Below, piece by piece: positions 25,441 through 34,059 of a DNA stretch of 64,000 nt. The notes under the pieces were generated by a model that saw nothing but the letters and a program-made list of their open reading frames with translations, did no database searches and was not told the DNA's origin. Each line of letters opens with the position of its first letter. Within the stretch, counting starts at the first letter, position 1. Both the position numbers and the translations under genes were made by a program. Source of the stretch: Nitrosotalea sp. (GTDB lineage Archaea; Thermoproteota; Nitrososphaeria; Nitrososphaerales; Nitrosopumilaceae); assembly GCA_023252235.1 (NCBI GenBank), contig JAHEXH010000001.1:38019-102018 (forward strand), read 5' to 3'.

Positions 25441-25448
25441 TTATATAC
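25441..25448 (+). promoter_or_regulatory. TATA box of aIF5A
   Basis: TTATATAC lies 23-30 nt upstream of the ATG at 25471. The predicted start site coincides with the ATG, which makes the track's TTG at 25465 an unlikely initiation codon. Confidence 0.6.
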
Positions 25449-25470
25449 TCTTCTAAATTCTGTTTTGGTA

Positions 25471-25878
25471 ATGAGTAAGCCATCTGAACTTGGTGCGCTA
25501 AAAATTGGCTCCTACATATTACTTCCAGTAGGTGGTCCAAATGAAGAGCCATGTAGAATCGTTGAATATGATACAAGTAAACCCGGTAAACACGGTGCAG
25601 CAAAGGCAAGAATAGTTGGAGTTGGAATATTTGACAAGAAAAAATATTCACACGTTTCACCAGTCAGTGCACAAGTTCAAGTTCCTCTTATTGATAAACG
25701 AGTAGGTTCTATAATTTCAAAAACACCAGCAAGTACGCAGATAATGGATTCCGAAACATTTGAAGTGTTTGATGCGCAATTGATTGAAGACGAAATCAAG
25801 GACAAAGTTGCACAAGGTTCAGACGTTGAATACTGGAAAGTCATGGACAGAACTATTATAGTCAGAATCAAGAATTAA
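25471..25878 (+). CDS. eif5a: Translation factor aIF5A
   Basis: A 135-residue archaeal IF5A: SH3-like N-domain with the hypusine loop SKPGKHGAAK (the Lys in PGKHG is the modified residue) and an OB-fold C-domain (TFEVFDAQLIEDEIKDKVAQ). It helps ribosomes through difficult peptide bonds such as polyproline and needs deoxyhypusine synthase. The start is ATG 25471 on promoter grounds; the track ORF begins two codons earlier at TTG. A box C/D RNA follows 5 nt after the stop and is probably processed from the same transcript. Confidence 0.97.
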   Translation: MSKPSELGALKIGSYILLPVGGPNEEPCRIVEYDTSKPGKHGAAKARIVGVGIFDKKKYSHVSPVSAQVQVPLIDKRVGSIISKTPASTQIMDSETFEVFDAQLIEDEIKDKVAQGSDVEYWKVMDRTIIVRIKN

Positions 25879-25883
25879 AATTC

Positions 25884-25949
25884 GGATGCTGATGATGACG
25901 AGAAAAGCCAACTGATGGCATGATGAAGATTATGAGTATTGAAGCATCC
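25884..25949 (+). ncRNA. Box C/D guide sRNA; second guide fits tRNA-Met C34
   Basis: All elements are in order: terminal stem GGATGCT/AGCATCC (7 bp perfect), box C ATGATGA (25892-25898), 13-nt guide CGAGAAAAGCCAA, D' CTGA (25912-25915), 4-nt spacer, C' ATGATGA (25920-25926), 12-nt guide AGATTATGAGTA, D TTGA (25939-25942, one base off CTGA). The D guide pairs with 5'-ACUCAUAAUCU, the elongator tRNA-Met anticodon loop. The N+5 rule puts the methyl on C34, a target known in Haloferax (sR-tMet). The D' target would be UUGGCUUUUCUCG; the RNA carrying it is not known to me. Confidence 0.85.
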
Positions 25950-26002
25950 ATGCTTTTCAAAAATTAGAACTAGTTATACAGTACAACGTGTATGGATACC
26001 CT

Positions 26003-26116
26003 GTGAAAGGTCTTTGTCATGTTTGCTTGGCATCTAATATGGAAACTACTCTAAAGGGACATCTCTCTTTATGTAATAATTGCTTAAAACGAGTAAATGA
26101 ACTGGAAAAAAATTAA
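26003..26116 (+). CDS. Very small zinc-ribbon protein, 37 aa
   Basis: Below the track's length limit. GTG AAA GGT opens a 37-residue frame with CHVC and CNNC (C-X2-C-X15-C-X2-C), the spacing of a four-cysteine zinc ribbon, ending LKRVNELEKN. A TATA-like TTATACAG near 25974-25981 lies about 25 nt upstream, consistent with a leaderless GTG start; a GTG 15 nt earlier is possible but too close to the TATA. It lies between the C/D RNA and dph6. Function is unknown. Confidence 0.5.
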   Translation: MKGLCHVCLASNMETTLKGHLSLCNNCLKRVNELEKN

Positions 26117-26141
26117 TTGATTTGGAAGGTATGGTTTAGAA

Positions 26142-26825
26142 TTGAAATTAGCATCTCTATTTTCAGGTGGAAAAGATAGCACATATGCAATATACAAAGC
26201 CAAACAAGAGGGTCATAGCATAGAATGTCTCGTCTCCGTATTTCCACAATCTGAAGAAAGCCATCTTTTACATTATCCAAATATTCCGATCACATCACTA
26301 CAAGCCAAAGCAATGAAAATTCCACAAATTCTGACTAGGACAAGTACCACTGATCCTCAAATCGAACTTGTAGAATTACAAAAACTATTGGAAAAAACAA
26401 AGAAGGATTTTGGAATAGAAGGAATAGTACATGGAGGATTGTTCAGTGATTATCAAAGAATTCGGTTTGAAACACTTGGAAATAATCTCAATCTAAAAGT
26501 AATATCTCCATTGTGGCATGTTGATCAAAAAAATTACTTGAAAGAATTACTGGATTCTAAATTCAAATTCATTATAACGAGTGTGACTTCTGCAGGACTT
26601 GATGAAACTTGGTTGGGACGAGAAATAACTAGGGATGACGTAGAACAACTTATCGTATTATCTACAAAATATGGTTTTAATTTGACATTTGAAGGGGGTG
26701 AGGCTGAAACATTTGTTGTAGATTGTCCATTGTTTTATTCTCCAATTCAAATAATTAAAGCAAACAAGATCTGGGATGGTTATAGAGGAAGATTTGAAAT
26801 AACCGAGGCCGTCTTAGAAAAGTAA
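26142..26825 (+). CDS. dph6: Diphthine-ammonia ligase family (Dph6, PP-loop)
   Basis: A 227-residue PP-loop ATP pyrophosphatase of the Dph6 family, which amidates diphthine on elongation factor 2 to complete diphthamide. The PP-loop SGGKDST is at residues 8-14, and the family signature is EGGEAETFVVDCPLF near 187. The start is a TTG at 26142. It overlaps srp54 by one base (TAATG), so the two translation-related genes are coupled. The substrate assignment rests on family membership. Confidence 0.88.
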   Translation: MKLASLFSGGKDSTYAIYKAKQEGHSIECLVSVFPQSEESHLLHYPNIPITSLQAKAMKIPQILTRTSTTDPQIELVELQKLLEKTKKDFGIEGIVHGGLFSDYQRIRFETLGNNLNLKVISPLWHVDQKNYLKELLDSKFKFIITSVTSAGLDETWLGREITRDDVEQLIVLSTKYGFNLTFEGGEAETFVVDCPLFYSPIQIIKANKIWDGYRGRFEITEAVLEK

Positions 26826-28150
26826 TGTTAGACGGTCTAAAAACAGGCCTTAGAGCGGCACTAAAGAAAATAGTAAATTCTTCGGCAGTTGATGAGGCTC
26901 TCATCAAGGAACTCTCCAAAGATATCCAAAGGGCTCTGTTGCAGTCTGATGTAAACGTAAAACTTGTTTTTCAAATTACCAAAAATCTGGAAGAGAGATC
27001 TATCAAAGAAACTCCGCCTCCCGGACTCTCTAGAAAAGATCACATTGTAAAGATTCTATACGAAGAACTTGCTAAATTGTTAGGTACTGAAGAACAATTC
27101 GTATTCCAACCTGGCAAAGTAAACAAGGTCTTGATGCTTGGAATCCAAGGAAGTGGAAAGACTACTGTGACTTCAAAACTTGCCAAGATCTTGACAAGAC
27201 AAGGCTATAGAGTTGCAGTAATTGGGGCAGATACGTATCGACCTGGAGCACTTACACAACTTAGGACGATGTGCGAAAAGGCAAACGTGGAAGTATATGG
27301 TGAGGAAGGAACTAAGGATTCCCCTGAACTTGTAAAAAACGGTCTTAAGCATTTTGAGGGACAAAATTTTGATATTATTCTAATAGATACCGCTGGAAGA
27401 CACAAGGAGGAAAAAGATCTCCTTGACGAAATGACAAGAATTAGTAAAATTGCAAACCCTGATCTTGCATTATTGATAATTGATGGAACTATTGGACAAC
27501 AGTGTTACAATCAAGCTGAAGCATTTCACAAAACAGTACCAGTAGGTGGTATCATCATCACAAAATTGGATAGCAGTGCAAAGGGTGGTGGTGCACTTGC
27601 CGCCGCTGCCGCAACAGGTGCACAAATTATGTACATTGGAACAGGTGAGCGAATAGACGATCTTGAAAAATTCTCCCCAACAAGATTTGTTGGAAGAATG
27701 CTTGGAATGGGTGACATTCAAGCATTACTTGACATGGCAAAAAGACTTGAGACTGAAGGCAATGAGGATCGACTAAAGAGAATCTCACATGGAAAAATGA
27801 ATATGGAAGATTTCTACTTTCAAATTGAAGAAGCAACAAAGGCCGGAGGATTACGTAACATCTTAGAAAACATGCCTGGTTTTTCTGGAATGGTAAAAGA
27901 AGATCAAGTAGAACAACAGGAACAACGAATGGAAAAATGGCGTTATATCATACAATCTATGACCAAAGATGAAAAATCAGATCCTGATTTGATAAATGCA
28001 TCTAGAGTAAAAAGAATAGCAAGGGGTTCTGGATGGCCTGAGCATGAGGTAAAAGAACTTCTCAAAGCATACAAAAACTCAAAGACCATGATGAAGGCCT
28101 CTAAAGGAAGACAGATGCAGGGCATGTTAAGAAAAATGGGATTAGGTTAG
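26825..28150 (+). CDS. srp54: SRP54, signal recognition particle GTPase
   Basis: A 441-residue SRP54. The N domain is helical (1-90), the G domain has GIQGSGKTT near 106, DTAGRHKEE, TKLDSSAKGGG and GTGERIDDLEKF, and the methionine-rich M domain (about 300-435) binds signal peptides and 7S RNA (MPGFSGM, GRQMQGMLRKMGLG end). It targets nascent membrane and secreted proteins to SecYE via FtsY. SRP19 is encoded 5 kb away. Confidence 0.98.
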   Translation: MLDGLKTGLRAALKKIVNSSAVDEALIKELSKDIQRALLQSDVNVKLVFQITKNLEERSIKETPPPGLSRKDHIVKILYEELAKLLGTEEQFVFQPGKVNKVLMLGIQGSGKTTVTSKLAKILTRQGYRVAVIGADTYRPGALTQLRTMCEKANVEVYGEEGTKDSPELVKNGLKHFEGQNFDIILIDTAGRHKEEKDLLDEMTRISKIANPDLALLIIDGTIGQQCYNQAEAFHKTVPVGGIIITKLDSSAKGGGALAAAAATGAQIMYIGTGERIDDLEKFSPTRFVGRMLGMGDIQALLDMAKRLETEGNEDRLKRISHGKMNMEDFYFQIEEATKAGGLRNILENMPGFSGMVKEDQVEQQEQRMEKWRYIIQSMTKDEKSDPDLINASRVKRIARGSGWPEHEVKELLKAYKNSKTMMKASKGRQMQGMLRKMGLG

Positions 28151-28204
28151 AACATTTTCAAACTAAGCTGTATCTAAATATCGTATGCAGTATATCTAAA
28201 CATC

Positions 28205-28882
28205 TTGTTGAACAGCTGTCAGTGTTATCGAGCACTGGGTCTCCAAGAAGGGGCTTCCATTAAGGAAGTAAAATCTGCATATCGAAAACTAGCTTTACAA
28301 TTTCACCCAGACAAAAATACTTTGGATCAAGAGAGCACAAAATTCAAGATGATAGTTGAAGCATATCAAACACTTCACACTGAATATAAAAATAAAATAG
28401 GAACCAATTCTTCTGAAAAATATACTACGAATTCCAAGAAAAAATCTAATTTTAATTCTAGAACTTATTCTTGGGGTGCAAGAAAATCTGATAGAACTCC
28501 AGATGAGGACTGGACTCGACATACTCAATATGCCGAAAACGAATATCAAAATTTTTGGGCCCATTACGAAAAGACTTTTTGGGATTACTATGAAAAAGTA
28601 AGATCTGAAAAAAGATATGAAACTGAATCAATACAAGTAGAGGAGGATATTTCTGTCTCTGTAAATGTTGATCCTGGTAGGTGTATAGCGTGCTGTAGCT
28701 GTGAGGCAATTGCACCTTCAGTGTTTAGAGTGGAGAAGAATGTTAGGGTGAATCCAAAATCTAAAGTAATTGACGAACATGGTGCAAATTCTGAAAAAAT
28801 ACTTGATGCTGCACAGACATGTCCAACAAAAGCCATCAGCGTCTCAGAAAAAGAATCTTGTAGACAACTATATCCATGGTAA
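28205..28882 (+). CDS. DnaJ-ferredoxin fusion protein
   Basis: A 225-residue fusion. Residues 6-60 are a J domain with the catalytic HPDKN that stimulates DnaK/Hsp70. A charged, aromatic linker follows (WARKSDRTPDEDWT, NFWAHYEKTFWDYYEKV), then a ferredoxin domain (about 145-215) with CIACCSCEAIAPSVF and CPTKAI, four ligands for one Fe4S4 cluster plus an extra cysteine. DnaJ-Fer fusions are known from Thaumarchaeota and plant chloroplasts, where gene transfer between the two was proposed (Petitjean and colleagues). The redox partner is unknown. The start is a TTG at 28205. Confidence 0.93.
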   Translation: MLNSCQCYRALGLQEGASIKEVKSAYRKLALQFHPDKNTLDQESTKFKMIVEAYQTLHTEYKNKIGTNSSEKYTTNSKKKSNFNSRTYSWGARKSDRTPDEDWTRHTQYAENEYQNFWAHYEKTFWDYYEKVRSEKRYETESIQVEEDISVSVNVDPGRCIACCSCEAIAPSVFRVEKNVRVNPKSKVIDEHGANSEKILDAAQTCPTKAISVSEKESCRQLYPW

Positions 28883-28930
28883 TTTACATAATTACGATTA
28901 AAACACCTCATTTACTTACTGTATGTGTAG

Positions 28931-30094
28931 TTGAAAAAAACTAAGATGGATGTAATAATTGAAGAAACTAGGAAAATATTGCGAGAGTATCACTTGTGTG
29001 ACTATTGTATCGGAAGAATGTTTGCAAGCAGATTGAGATTAGTTTCTCATAAAAATCTTGGTGGGAAAATTAGAAAAATTATAAAACAAAAAAACCCAAA
29101 GTCATGTTATCTATGCAAAAATCTGATGCCAGAACTAGGTGTTTTCTTAAACAAGATGCTGGATATTTCAAAAGGATATGAATTTTCAACATTTCTCATA
29201 GGAGCTATTCTTCAACCTTCAATCTTGGATAGAGATGATGTTATACGATCCAAATTCAAACTTCGTGGTATTGCTGGAATAAAAAGCGATATTACAAGAG
29301 AAATAGGAAAACAATTTGGAAAAAAGACTAAAACCAAAGTTGATTATCAAAACCCAGACATTGTTTTTACAATAGATTTCAAAAAAGACATTTGTGAAGT
29401 AAAACCCAAAGCATTGATACTACAAGGACGGTATACAAAAGAGATAAGAGGAATTCCTCAAAAACAAGAATCTTGTAATCGGTGCGATGGGAAAGGGTGT
29501 TTTGTCTGCGACTTTCATGGAATTTCAGAATTTAACAGTGTAGAAGGTAAAATTGCCAAATTCTTGTTTGAAAAATTTGGTGCTCAACAAGCTAAAATAA
29601 CTTGGATCGGTGGTGAGGATGAATCTAGTCTTGTTCTTGGAAATGGAAGGCCGTTCTTTGTCAAATTGATAAATCCTCATAAAAGAAAAATAATTCTGCC
29701 AAAAAAGATTGTACTTGATGGCGTCTCAATTTTACACATGCGACCGGTTTCAAAGGTGCCTACAGATCAAATTAAATTTAAGACTGATGTTTTGTTAGAG
29801 ATTGCAACAGAAAAAGATCTAACTCCTGATGCATTGAATGTATTAGGAGGTCTAAAAGATATGTCTGTTTCAATAAGTGAAAACACATCCTGGAAGAACC
29901 AAAAAAGAATCTATGACGTAAAGATCAAAAAAATAGAATCTAGATCATTTACAATACTTGTAGAATTAGATGGTGGAATACCACTCAAGAGATTTGTTAC
30001 TGGTAACAATATTGAACCTAACATAAGCCTGTTGCTTGAAAATTCATGCAAATGCACCACATTTGATTTTCACAAAATAGTGCTAAGCAATTGA
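28931..30094 (+). CDS. pus10: tRNA pseudouridine synthase Pus10
   Basis: A 387-residue archaeal Pus10, which forms pseudouridine 54 and 55 in the T loop of tRNAs. The N-terminal domain carries zinc pairs CDYC and CYLC, and a further CNRCDGKGCFVC lies near 185. The THUMP-like part and the synthase core follow, with VEGKIAKFLFEKFGAQQAKITWIGGEDESSLVLGNGRPFFVKL containing the catalytic Asp block (GGEDESSLVLG). The C-terminal strand-rich section is complete. It starts 48 nt after dnaJ-fer. Confidence 0.93.
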   Translation: MKKTKMDVIIEETRKILREYHLCDYCIGRMFASRLRLVSHKNLGGKIRKIIKQKNPKSCYLCKNLMPELGVFLNKMLDISKGYEFSTFLIGAILQPSILDRDDVIRSKFKLRGIAGIKSDITREIGKQFGKKTKTKVDYQNPDIVFTIDFKKDICEVKPKALILQGRYTKEIRGIPQKQESCNRCDGKGCFVCDFHGISEFNSVEGKIAKFLFEKFGAQQAKITWIGGEDESSLVLGNGRPFFVKLINPHKRKIILPKKIVLDGVSILHMRPVSKVPTDQIKFKTDVLLEIATEKDLTPDALNVLGGLKDMSVSISENTSWKNQKRIYDVKIKKIESRSFTILVELDGGIPLKRFVTGNNIEPNISLLLENSCKCTTFDFHKIVLSN

Positions 30095-30208
30095 ATTTTC
30101 TAAGTGATTAAAACAAGGACAAGCTGAATTTCTCAACTATCCTAAAACTAGATGAAATTTGTCTTTTTATGTCAAGCTTTTATTATAGTCTAATTCAATC
30201 TTGTTCGA

Positions 30209-30916
30209 TTGGATCCTTTGCTTAGAGTACATGAAGCCCATAAAAATGGACAAATTCCTGACAAACTTCACGCATTAATAGTAAAGAGATTTGATGTGAC
30301 TCTATCTGGAATACAGAGGATAGAAAAGGCATCGGGAATTAATTTTCCACTTGCATATGTGGAACCCTCAGTAGTAGTATCCCATCCTCCATCTGGCTCT
30401 TTTGATTATGGGATCTTATTTGCAAGAACAATCCCTGTTGTTTCCAGTGATAAATTAAATATCATAATACAAATCACTGCACCACTTGTGGCGTATGGTC
30501 TTAAGGGTACAATCCACGCTATTTTGGCACATGAATTTCTACACTATTTGGAATTGATTAGGCGAATATCTAAGATGGATATTGTCTCTGATGAACTAAG
30601 TGGAAATCTCTTTGAGAGTAGTTATTCTGATTCTGCCAGACTTTTTGAACCGCGGGCTGTGTTTGATGATAAAACATTACTGTCCCATATCACTAAAAAA
30701 TTTCCAGAGGGATTTAGAGACTATAAACTTGAGGACAAAGTATTAAAATTCTGGATTGAAAAGAAACTTCCTGTCATAAATATCACAATGGATACCAACA
30801 TAGCCAAGATTCCAGCAACTGTGATTGCTAATACTGTAATTGAACCAAATCTTTTGCAGAAATTAGATCAAATAGAACAAAAGGCTTCTCATCTTAGAAA
30901 GAAGAAACTATACTAA
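30209..30916 (+). CDS. Hypothetical protein with HExxH motif
   Basis: A 235-residue cytosolic-looking protein with one helix carrying HAILAHEFLHYLELI near residue 110, a HExxH zinc-metalloprotease motif. A third glutamate is not obvious. The start is a TTG at 30209, with a TATA-like ATTATAG 15-20 nt upstream. No signal peptide or transmembrane helix is seen. The last 30 residues are basic (KASHLRKKKLY). The peptidase idea is inference from the motif only; the protein ends exactly where the S27ae stop begins on the other strand. Confidence 0.65.
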   Translation: MDPLLRVHEAHKNGQIPDKLHALIVKRFDVTLSGIQRIEKASGINFPLAYVEPSVVVSHPPSGSFDYGILFARTIPVVSSDKLNIIIQITAPLVAYGLKGTIHAILAHEFLHYLELIRRISKMDIVSDELSGNLFESSYSDSARLFEPRAVFDDKTLLSHITKKFPEGFRDYKLEDKVLKFWIEKKLPVINITMDTNIAKIPATVIANTVIEPNLLQKLDQIEQKASHLRKKKLY

Positions 30917-31090
30917 TTATTGAACGAATTCGGTAAATCCGCACTTGCCACAGCTACGTCTATTTTTATGATTTGACATGAACACACCCTTACCACATCT
31001 TGAACACTCTTTCTTTATTCTCTCTACTTTTTCTCCTGATACCTTGTAATACTTGTACACTGCTGGACTAGAGCCTTTTTTACTTGTCAT
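30917..31090 (-). CDS. rps27ae: 30S ribosomal protein S27ae
   Basis: Too short for the track (57 aa). The ATG at 31090 starts MTSKKGSSPAVYKYYKVSGE, ending CGKCGFTEFVQ at TAA 30917. The zinc ribbon is CSRCGKG...CGKCG (C29, C32, C47, C50), the archaeal S27ae form without the ubiquitin found in eukaryotes. The start overlaps the stop of rps24e by one base (TAATG), giving a tightly coupled rps24e-rps27ae pair, as in most archaea. Confidence 0.95.
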   Translation of the reverse strand: MTSKKGSSPAVYKYYKVSGEKVERIKKECSRCGKGVFMSNHKNRRSCGKCGFTEFVQ

Positions 31091-31455
31091 TATTTACTCT
31101 CTTCCTTTGGAGCACCTGCTTGTTCGGCTGAGGCTTCAACGCCTTCTGTTTTTACAGCTGCGCCTTTTGCTTTTTCTATTCTTGCAAAGACTGCAGCTTT
31201 GAGATGTTCTTTGGCAAGTTTTTCATCTTCATATATGTAGAAACTTCCTGATACTACAGGTCTTCCAGTTTCATTCTTCAAAAGTATTGGTATCACAATT
31301 TTTCCTTCTAAATTGAATTTTTTTGAGATCATGTCTACTGCTTCTAACTTCTTTAGTCTTCCGGAGAGTCCTTTGAAATTACAAGTAATTTCTCTTCTTG
31401 ACAGTAAGGGATTCTTTACATCTCGTGTAACTTCGATCATGGACATGTAATCCAA
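31090..31455 (-). CDS. rps24e: 30S ribosomal protein S24e
   Basis: A 121-residue S24e (ferredoxin-like fold) opening MIEVTRDVKNPLLSRREITC and including GSFYIYEDEKLAKE. A start at the internal ATG three codons in (MSMIEV) is possible. The tail is lower in complexity, Ala/Glu/Lys-rich (KAKGAAVKTEGVEASAEQAG), typical of archaeal ribosomal extensions. It heads the two-gene ribosomal unit. Confidence 0.96.
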   Translation of the reverse strand: MDYMSMIEVTRDVKNPLLSRREITCNFKGLSGRLKKLEAVDMISKKFNLEGKIVIPILLKNETGRPVVSGSFYIYEDEKLAKEHLKAAVFARIEKAKGAAVKTEGVEASAEQAGAPKEESK

Positions 31456-31529
31456 GTCCTTTTAATAGTTCATATAAATCTTAACTGCTACTAGATAACA
31501 AATTTAAGAAATCATGATGTCCAAAGCCC

Positions 31530-32090
31530 GTGGACAGATTTATGGTGCACCTGAAAAACTCAGGTTACGTTCCAACTGATGCAAAAACACTTCTTGCAAA
31601 AGCTGATCAATTAACTTCTGAGATGGATGTAATTGTCCGAGACATGAGAGTTTCAACCAAATATTTAGAATTTGATGTGTCTGTAAAAAAAGAAGAATTG
31701 GATAAAGTTATACAAAAATTTGCGTCGATAGGTCCTCTTAATGATGTAAGGCATGTTGTTGAAGAAAAAATTGAAAAAGAAGAGGTACTAAAAAGAGCAA
31801 AACAATACTTTAACGATGAGAAATATTGGGAATGTCATGAAGTTCTTGAAGGTGTTTGGAAAAACACACACGAAGGCGAAAAAGATCTTGTTCAAGGAAT
31901 AATTCTTGTTGCAGCTGCATTTGTTCATTATCAAAAAAATGAAAATGACATATGTCTTTCAATCCTAAAGCGGGCAATGGAAAAACTCTCTAACGCTTCT
32001 GGAATGTATCATGGTATAGACATAGACAAGTTTCAAAAAATTACTGAGAAAATGATCTCTTCTGAAAACATAGAGCCATTTATGATTTAA
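31530..32090 (+). CDS. DUF309-domain protein
   Basis: A 186-residue protein from a GTG at 31530. The C-terminal 105 residues are a DUF309 helical domain, marked by YFNDEKYWECHEVLEGVWK and LVQGIILVAAAFVHYQK; the first 80 residues form a separate alpha/beta domain (MRVSTKYLEFDVSVKKEELD). DUF309 proteins are widespread in archaea and have no settled function. The 3' end overlaps that of apgM by 11 bp. Confidence 0.8.
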   Translation: MDRFMVHLKNSGYVPTDAKTLLAKADQLTSEMDVIVRDMRVSTKYLEFDVSVKKEELDKVIQKFASIGPLNDVRHVVEEKIEKEEVLKRAKQYFNDEKYWECHEVLEGVWKNTHEGEKDLVQGIILVAAAFVHYQKNENDICLSILKRAMEKLSNASGMYHGIDIDKFQKITEKMISSENIEPFMI

Positions 32091-33360
32091 TCGTCTTTAT
32101 AGCTGTGTTGATAACATCGGCTCCCATAATGAGTCCGATTCTTCCTCTCTTTGCCTGCTCTTCTGTGAATCGCGTGGTTCCATCTTTTTTGATAAAATCT
32201 CCTGAAATTAAAACAGGTACTGGATCATCACTATGGCTTTTGTTTATGCAGGGTGTAGAGTGATCTCCTGATATGATGACTGCAACTTTTGATGTGTCTA
32301 TGTTGTCAAGTAGTGTTCCAAAGAATCTTGTATCTATCTCTTCTATGTTTTGCATCTTGCCTATTGCATCTCCATCATGACCAAATTCATCTGGTCCTTT
32401 GATGTGGACATATATTGCATTTTGAGTTTCCATTGCTTTGGCAGCAACACGTGCCTTTTCCTCATAATCAGTAAGACCACCAGCGCTAAATGATTTCATT
32501 TTCAAAACATTTGCAATGCCTATCTCAACTGGCATATCTACTATACATGAAAATTGCATTTCGTGCAGATTATTTATTGGAACAACATCTGGAAATTTAT
32601 TTCCAGCATCACGTAATAGAATCGAATTTAGCAGTTTCTTACCATGTTCTTTTCTGTTTTTATTTACTATACTATCTTTCATGATTTGAAGCGATTTATC
32701 TGTGAATTCATTTACAAGTGATGCAGAAAGCTTGGCACCATCGGATTCGTTTAAGGGTAATGATTTTTCTATCTTCATGTAATCGCCAACTGCCTTGGCA
32801 ACTCCCATGCCGTCTATTCTTGCATAGGCAGGATCAGTATTACTAATATCTGGCGTTAAAAATACTCCATCACATCTTATTCTCACAATCACTCTATGTC
32901 CAATTGTGGGAGATACAACAACTGACGCTTTAGGATTTGAAAATTTGATCTTTTCTTCTATTTCTAGCGCAATTGCAAGTGCGTCTTCTTTCTCTATGTT
33001 TCTTCCAGCTCTACGATCCGTGATAATTCTTTCATCATTTACAGTGGCAAAGTTTCCACGAAGAGCAAGGTCGCCACTTTTAAAATCAACTCCTACTCCA
33101 ATTGCCTCGATTACTCCTCTTCCAACATACTGTATATTTTCAAATCTGTATCCAAGCATGTTGAAAACCGCAATATCTGATTGAGGTGCTATACCTTTGC
33201 CAACTGAGATCACTTCTCCTATGGCACCGTTTCTAGCAAGTTTGTCAAGATTGGGTGTTTTTGCATAACTTAGTGGCGTTGAACCTTTCAAATCTGGATG
33301 TGGCAAGTCACCTATGCCGTCAAGGAGAACATAGACCATGTGAACATCTGAATTATTCAT
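32080..33360 (-). CDS. apgM: 2,3-bisphosphoglycerate-independent phosphoglycerate mutase, archaeal
   Basis: An archaeal-type iPGM of about 426 residues, interconverting 2- and 3-phosphoglycerate in glycolysis/gluconeogenesis. The alkaline-phosphatase fold metal ligands are visible: LLDGIGDLPHPDL at the N-terminus, SDIAVFNMLGY as the nucleophile region, and GDHSTPC and HSDDPVPV near the C-terminus. The ATG at 33360 is chosen because an AGAGGA site precedes it; the track start 33402 adds 14 residues. Autotrophic 3-hydroxypropionate/4-hydroxybutyrate metabolism needs this step for gluconeogenesis. Confidence 0.93.
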   Translation of the reverse strand: MNNSDVHMVYVLLDGIGDLPHPDLKGSTPLSYAKTPNLDKLARNGAIGEVISVGKGIAPQSDIAVFNMLGYRFENIQYVGRGVIEAIGVGVDFKSGDLALRGNFATVNDERIITDRRAGRNIEKEDALAIALEIEEKIKFSNPKASVVVSPTIGHRVIVRIRCDGVFLTPDISNTDPAYARIDGMGVAKAVGDYMKIEKSLPLNESDGAKLSASLVNEFTDKSLQIMKDSIVNKNRKEHGKKLLNSILLRDAGNKFPDVVPINNLHEMQFSCIVDMPVEIGIANVLKMKSFSAGGLTDYEEKARVAAKAMETQNAIYVHIKGPDEFGHDGDAIGKMQNIEEIDTRFFGTLLDNIDTSKVAVIISGDHSTPCINKSHSDDPVPVLISGDFIKKDGTTRFTEEQAKRGRIGLIMGADVINTAIKTIKS

Positions 33361-33516
33361 TTTTTCTGTTCCTCTAAGCTTCAGTTTTTTCACATCACAC
33401 ATAAACCTTGATTTTTTAAGCGATCTAAATTCTGAAACAAATTTCTAGTTATTAATAATAATTTTTTGTATAGTTTTTTAAAATGACGATGATGGATTTT
33501 TGATAACAGAGGAAAA

Positions 33517-33951
33517 TTAAGATGATGAGATTGCAGATAATTTTATCTTGAAATTCAATTTCTTTCCTGCAAGAGGGTGATTCAAATCCACCGAGATTAT
33601 TTTTTCTTCCACTACTGTTATCATTGCTGGTACCTTTTCTCCAGTGGGAAGTCCTGCCTCAAACAATAGTCCTGGAGTAAGTTCTGCATCAGGTGGGAAA
33701 ATCTCTCTTGGCACCTTTTGAATTAGAGTTGGGTCATGCTCTCCGTATGCATCTGCTGGGGCAATACTGAATTGTTTTTCTTCTCCTTCCTTCATTCCTA
33801 GTATTGCATCATCGAATCCCCTTATCACCTGACCCCCACCGACCTGAAATTCTAACAGGGTTCCATGTTCTACATTGCTGTCAAAGACAGTCCCGTCATC
33901 AAGAGTTCCTGTATATTCTATCTTGACTTTATCTCCAGTCTTTGCGGTCAA
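33517..33951 (-). CDS. slyD: FKBP-type peptidyl-prolyl isomerase, SlyD-like
   Basis: A 144-residue short FKBP with an insert-in-flap chaperone domain. The FKBP part is VKIEYTGTLDDGTVFDSN...FQVGGGQVIRGFDDAILGMKEGE and the insert contains the hallmark NHPLAGKKLNFKIK. It lacks the His-rich metal-binding tail of Escherichia coli SlyD. It acts in protein folding in the cytosol. Confidence 0.94.
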   Translation of the reverse strand: MTAKTGDKVKIEYTGTLDDGTVFDSNVEHGTLLEFQVGGGQVIRGFDDAILGMKEGEEKQFSIAPADAYGEHDPTLIQKVPREIFPPDAELTPGLLFEAGLPTGEKVPAMITVVEEKIISVDLNHPLAGKKLNFKIKLSAISSS

Positions 33952-34059
33952 GGTTTTACAATCCTTATTTGTATGTGAAAGTGTGGTTCTACTGTTTTCA
34001 TATTTTTCTCACAAATGTGTACTAGAAAAGTGCTTTGGTAAGTATTGATAACATTTGAA

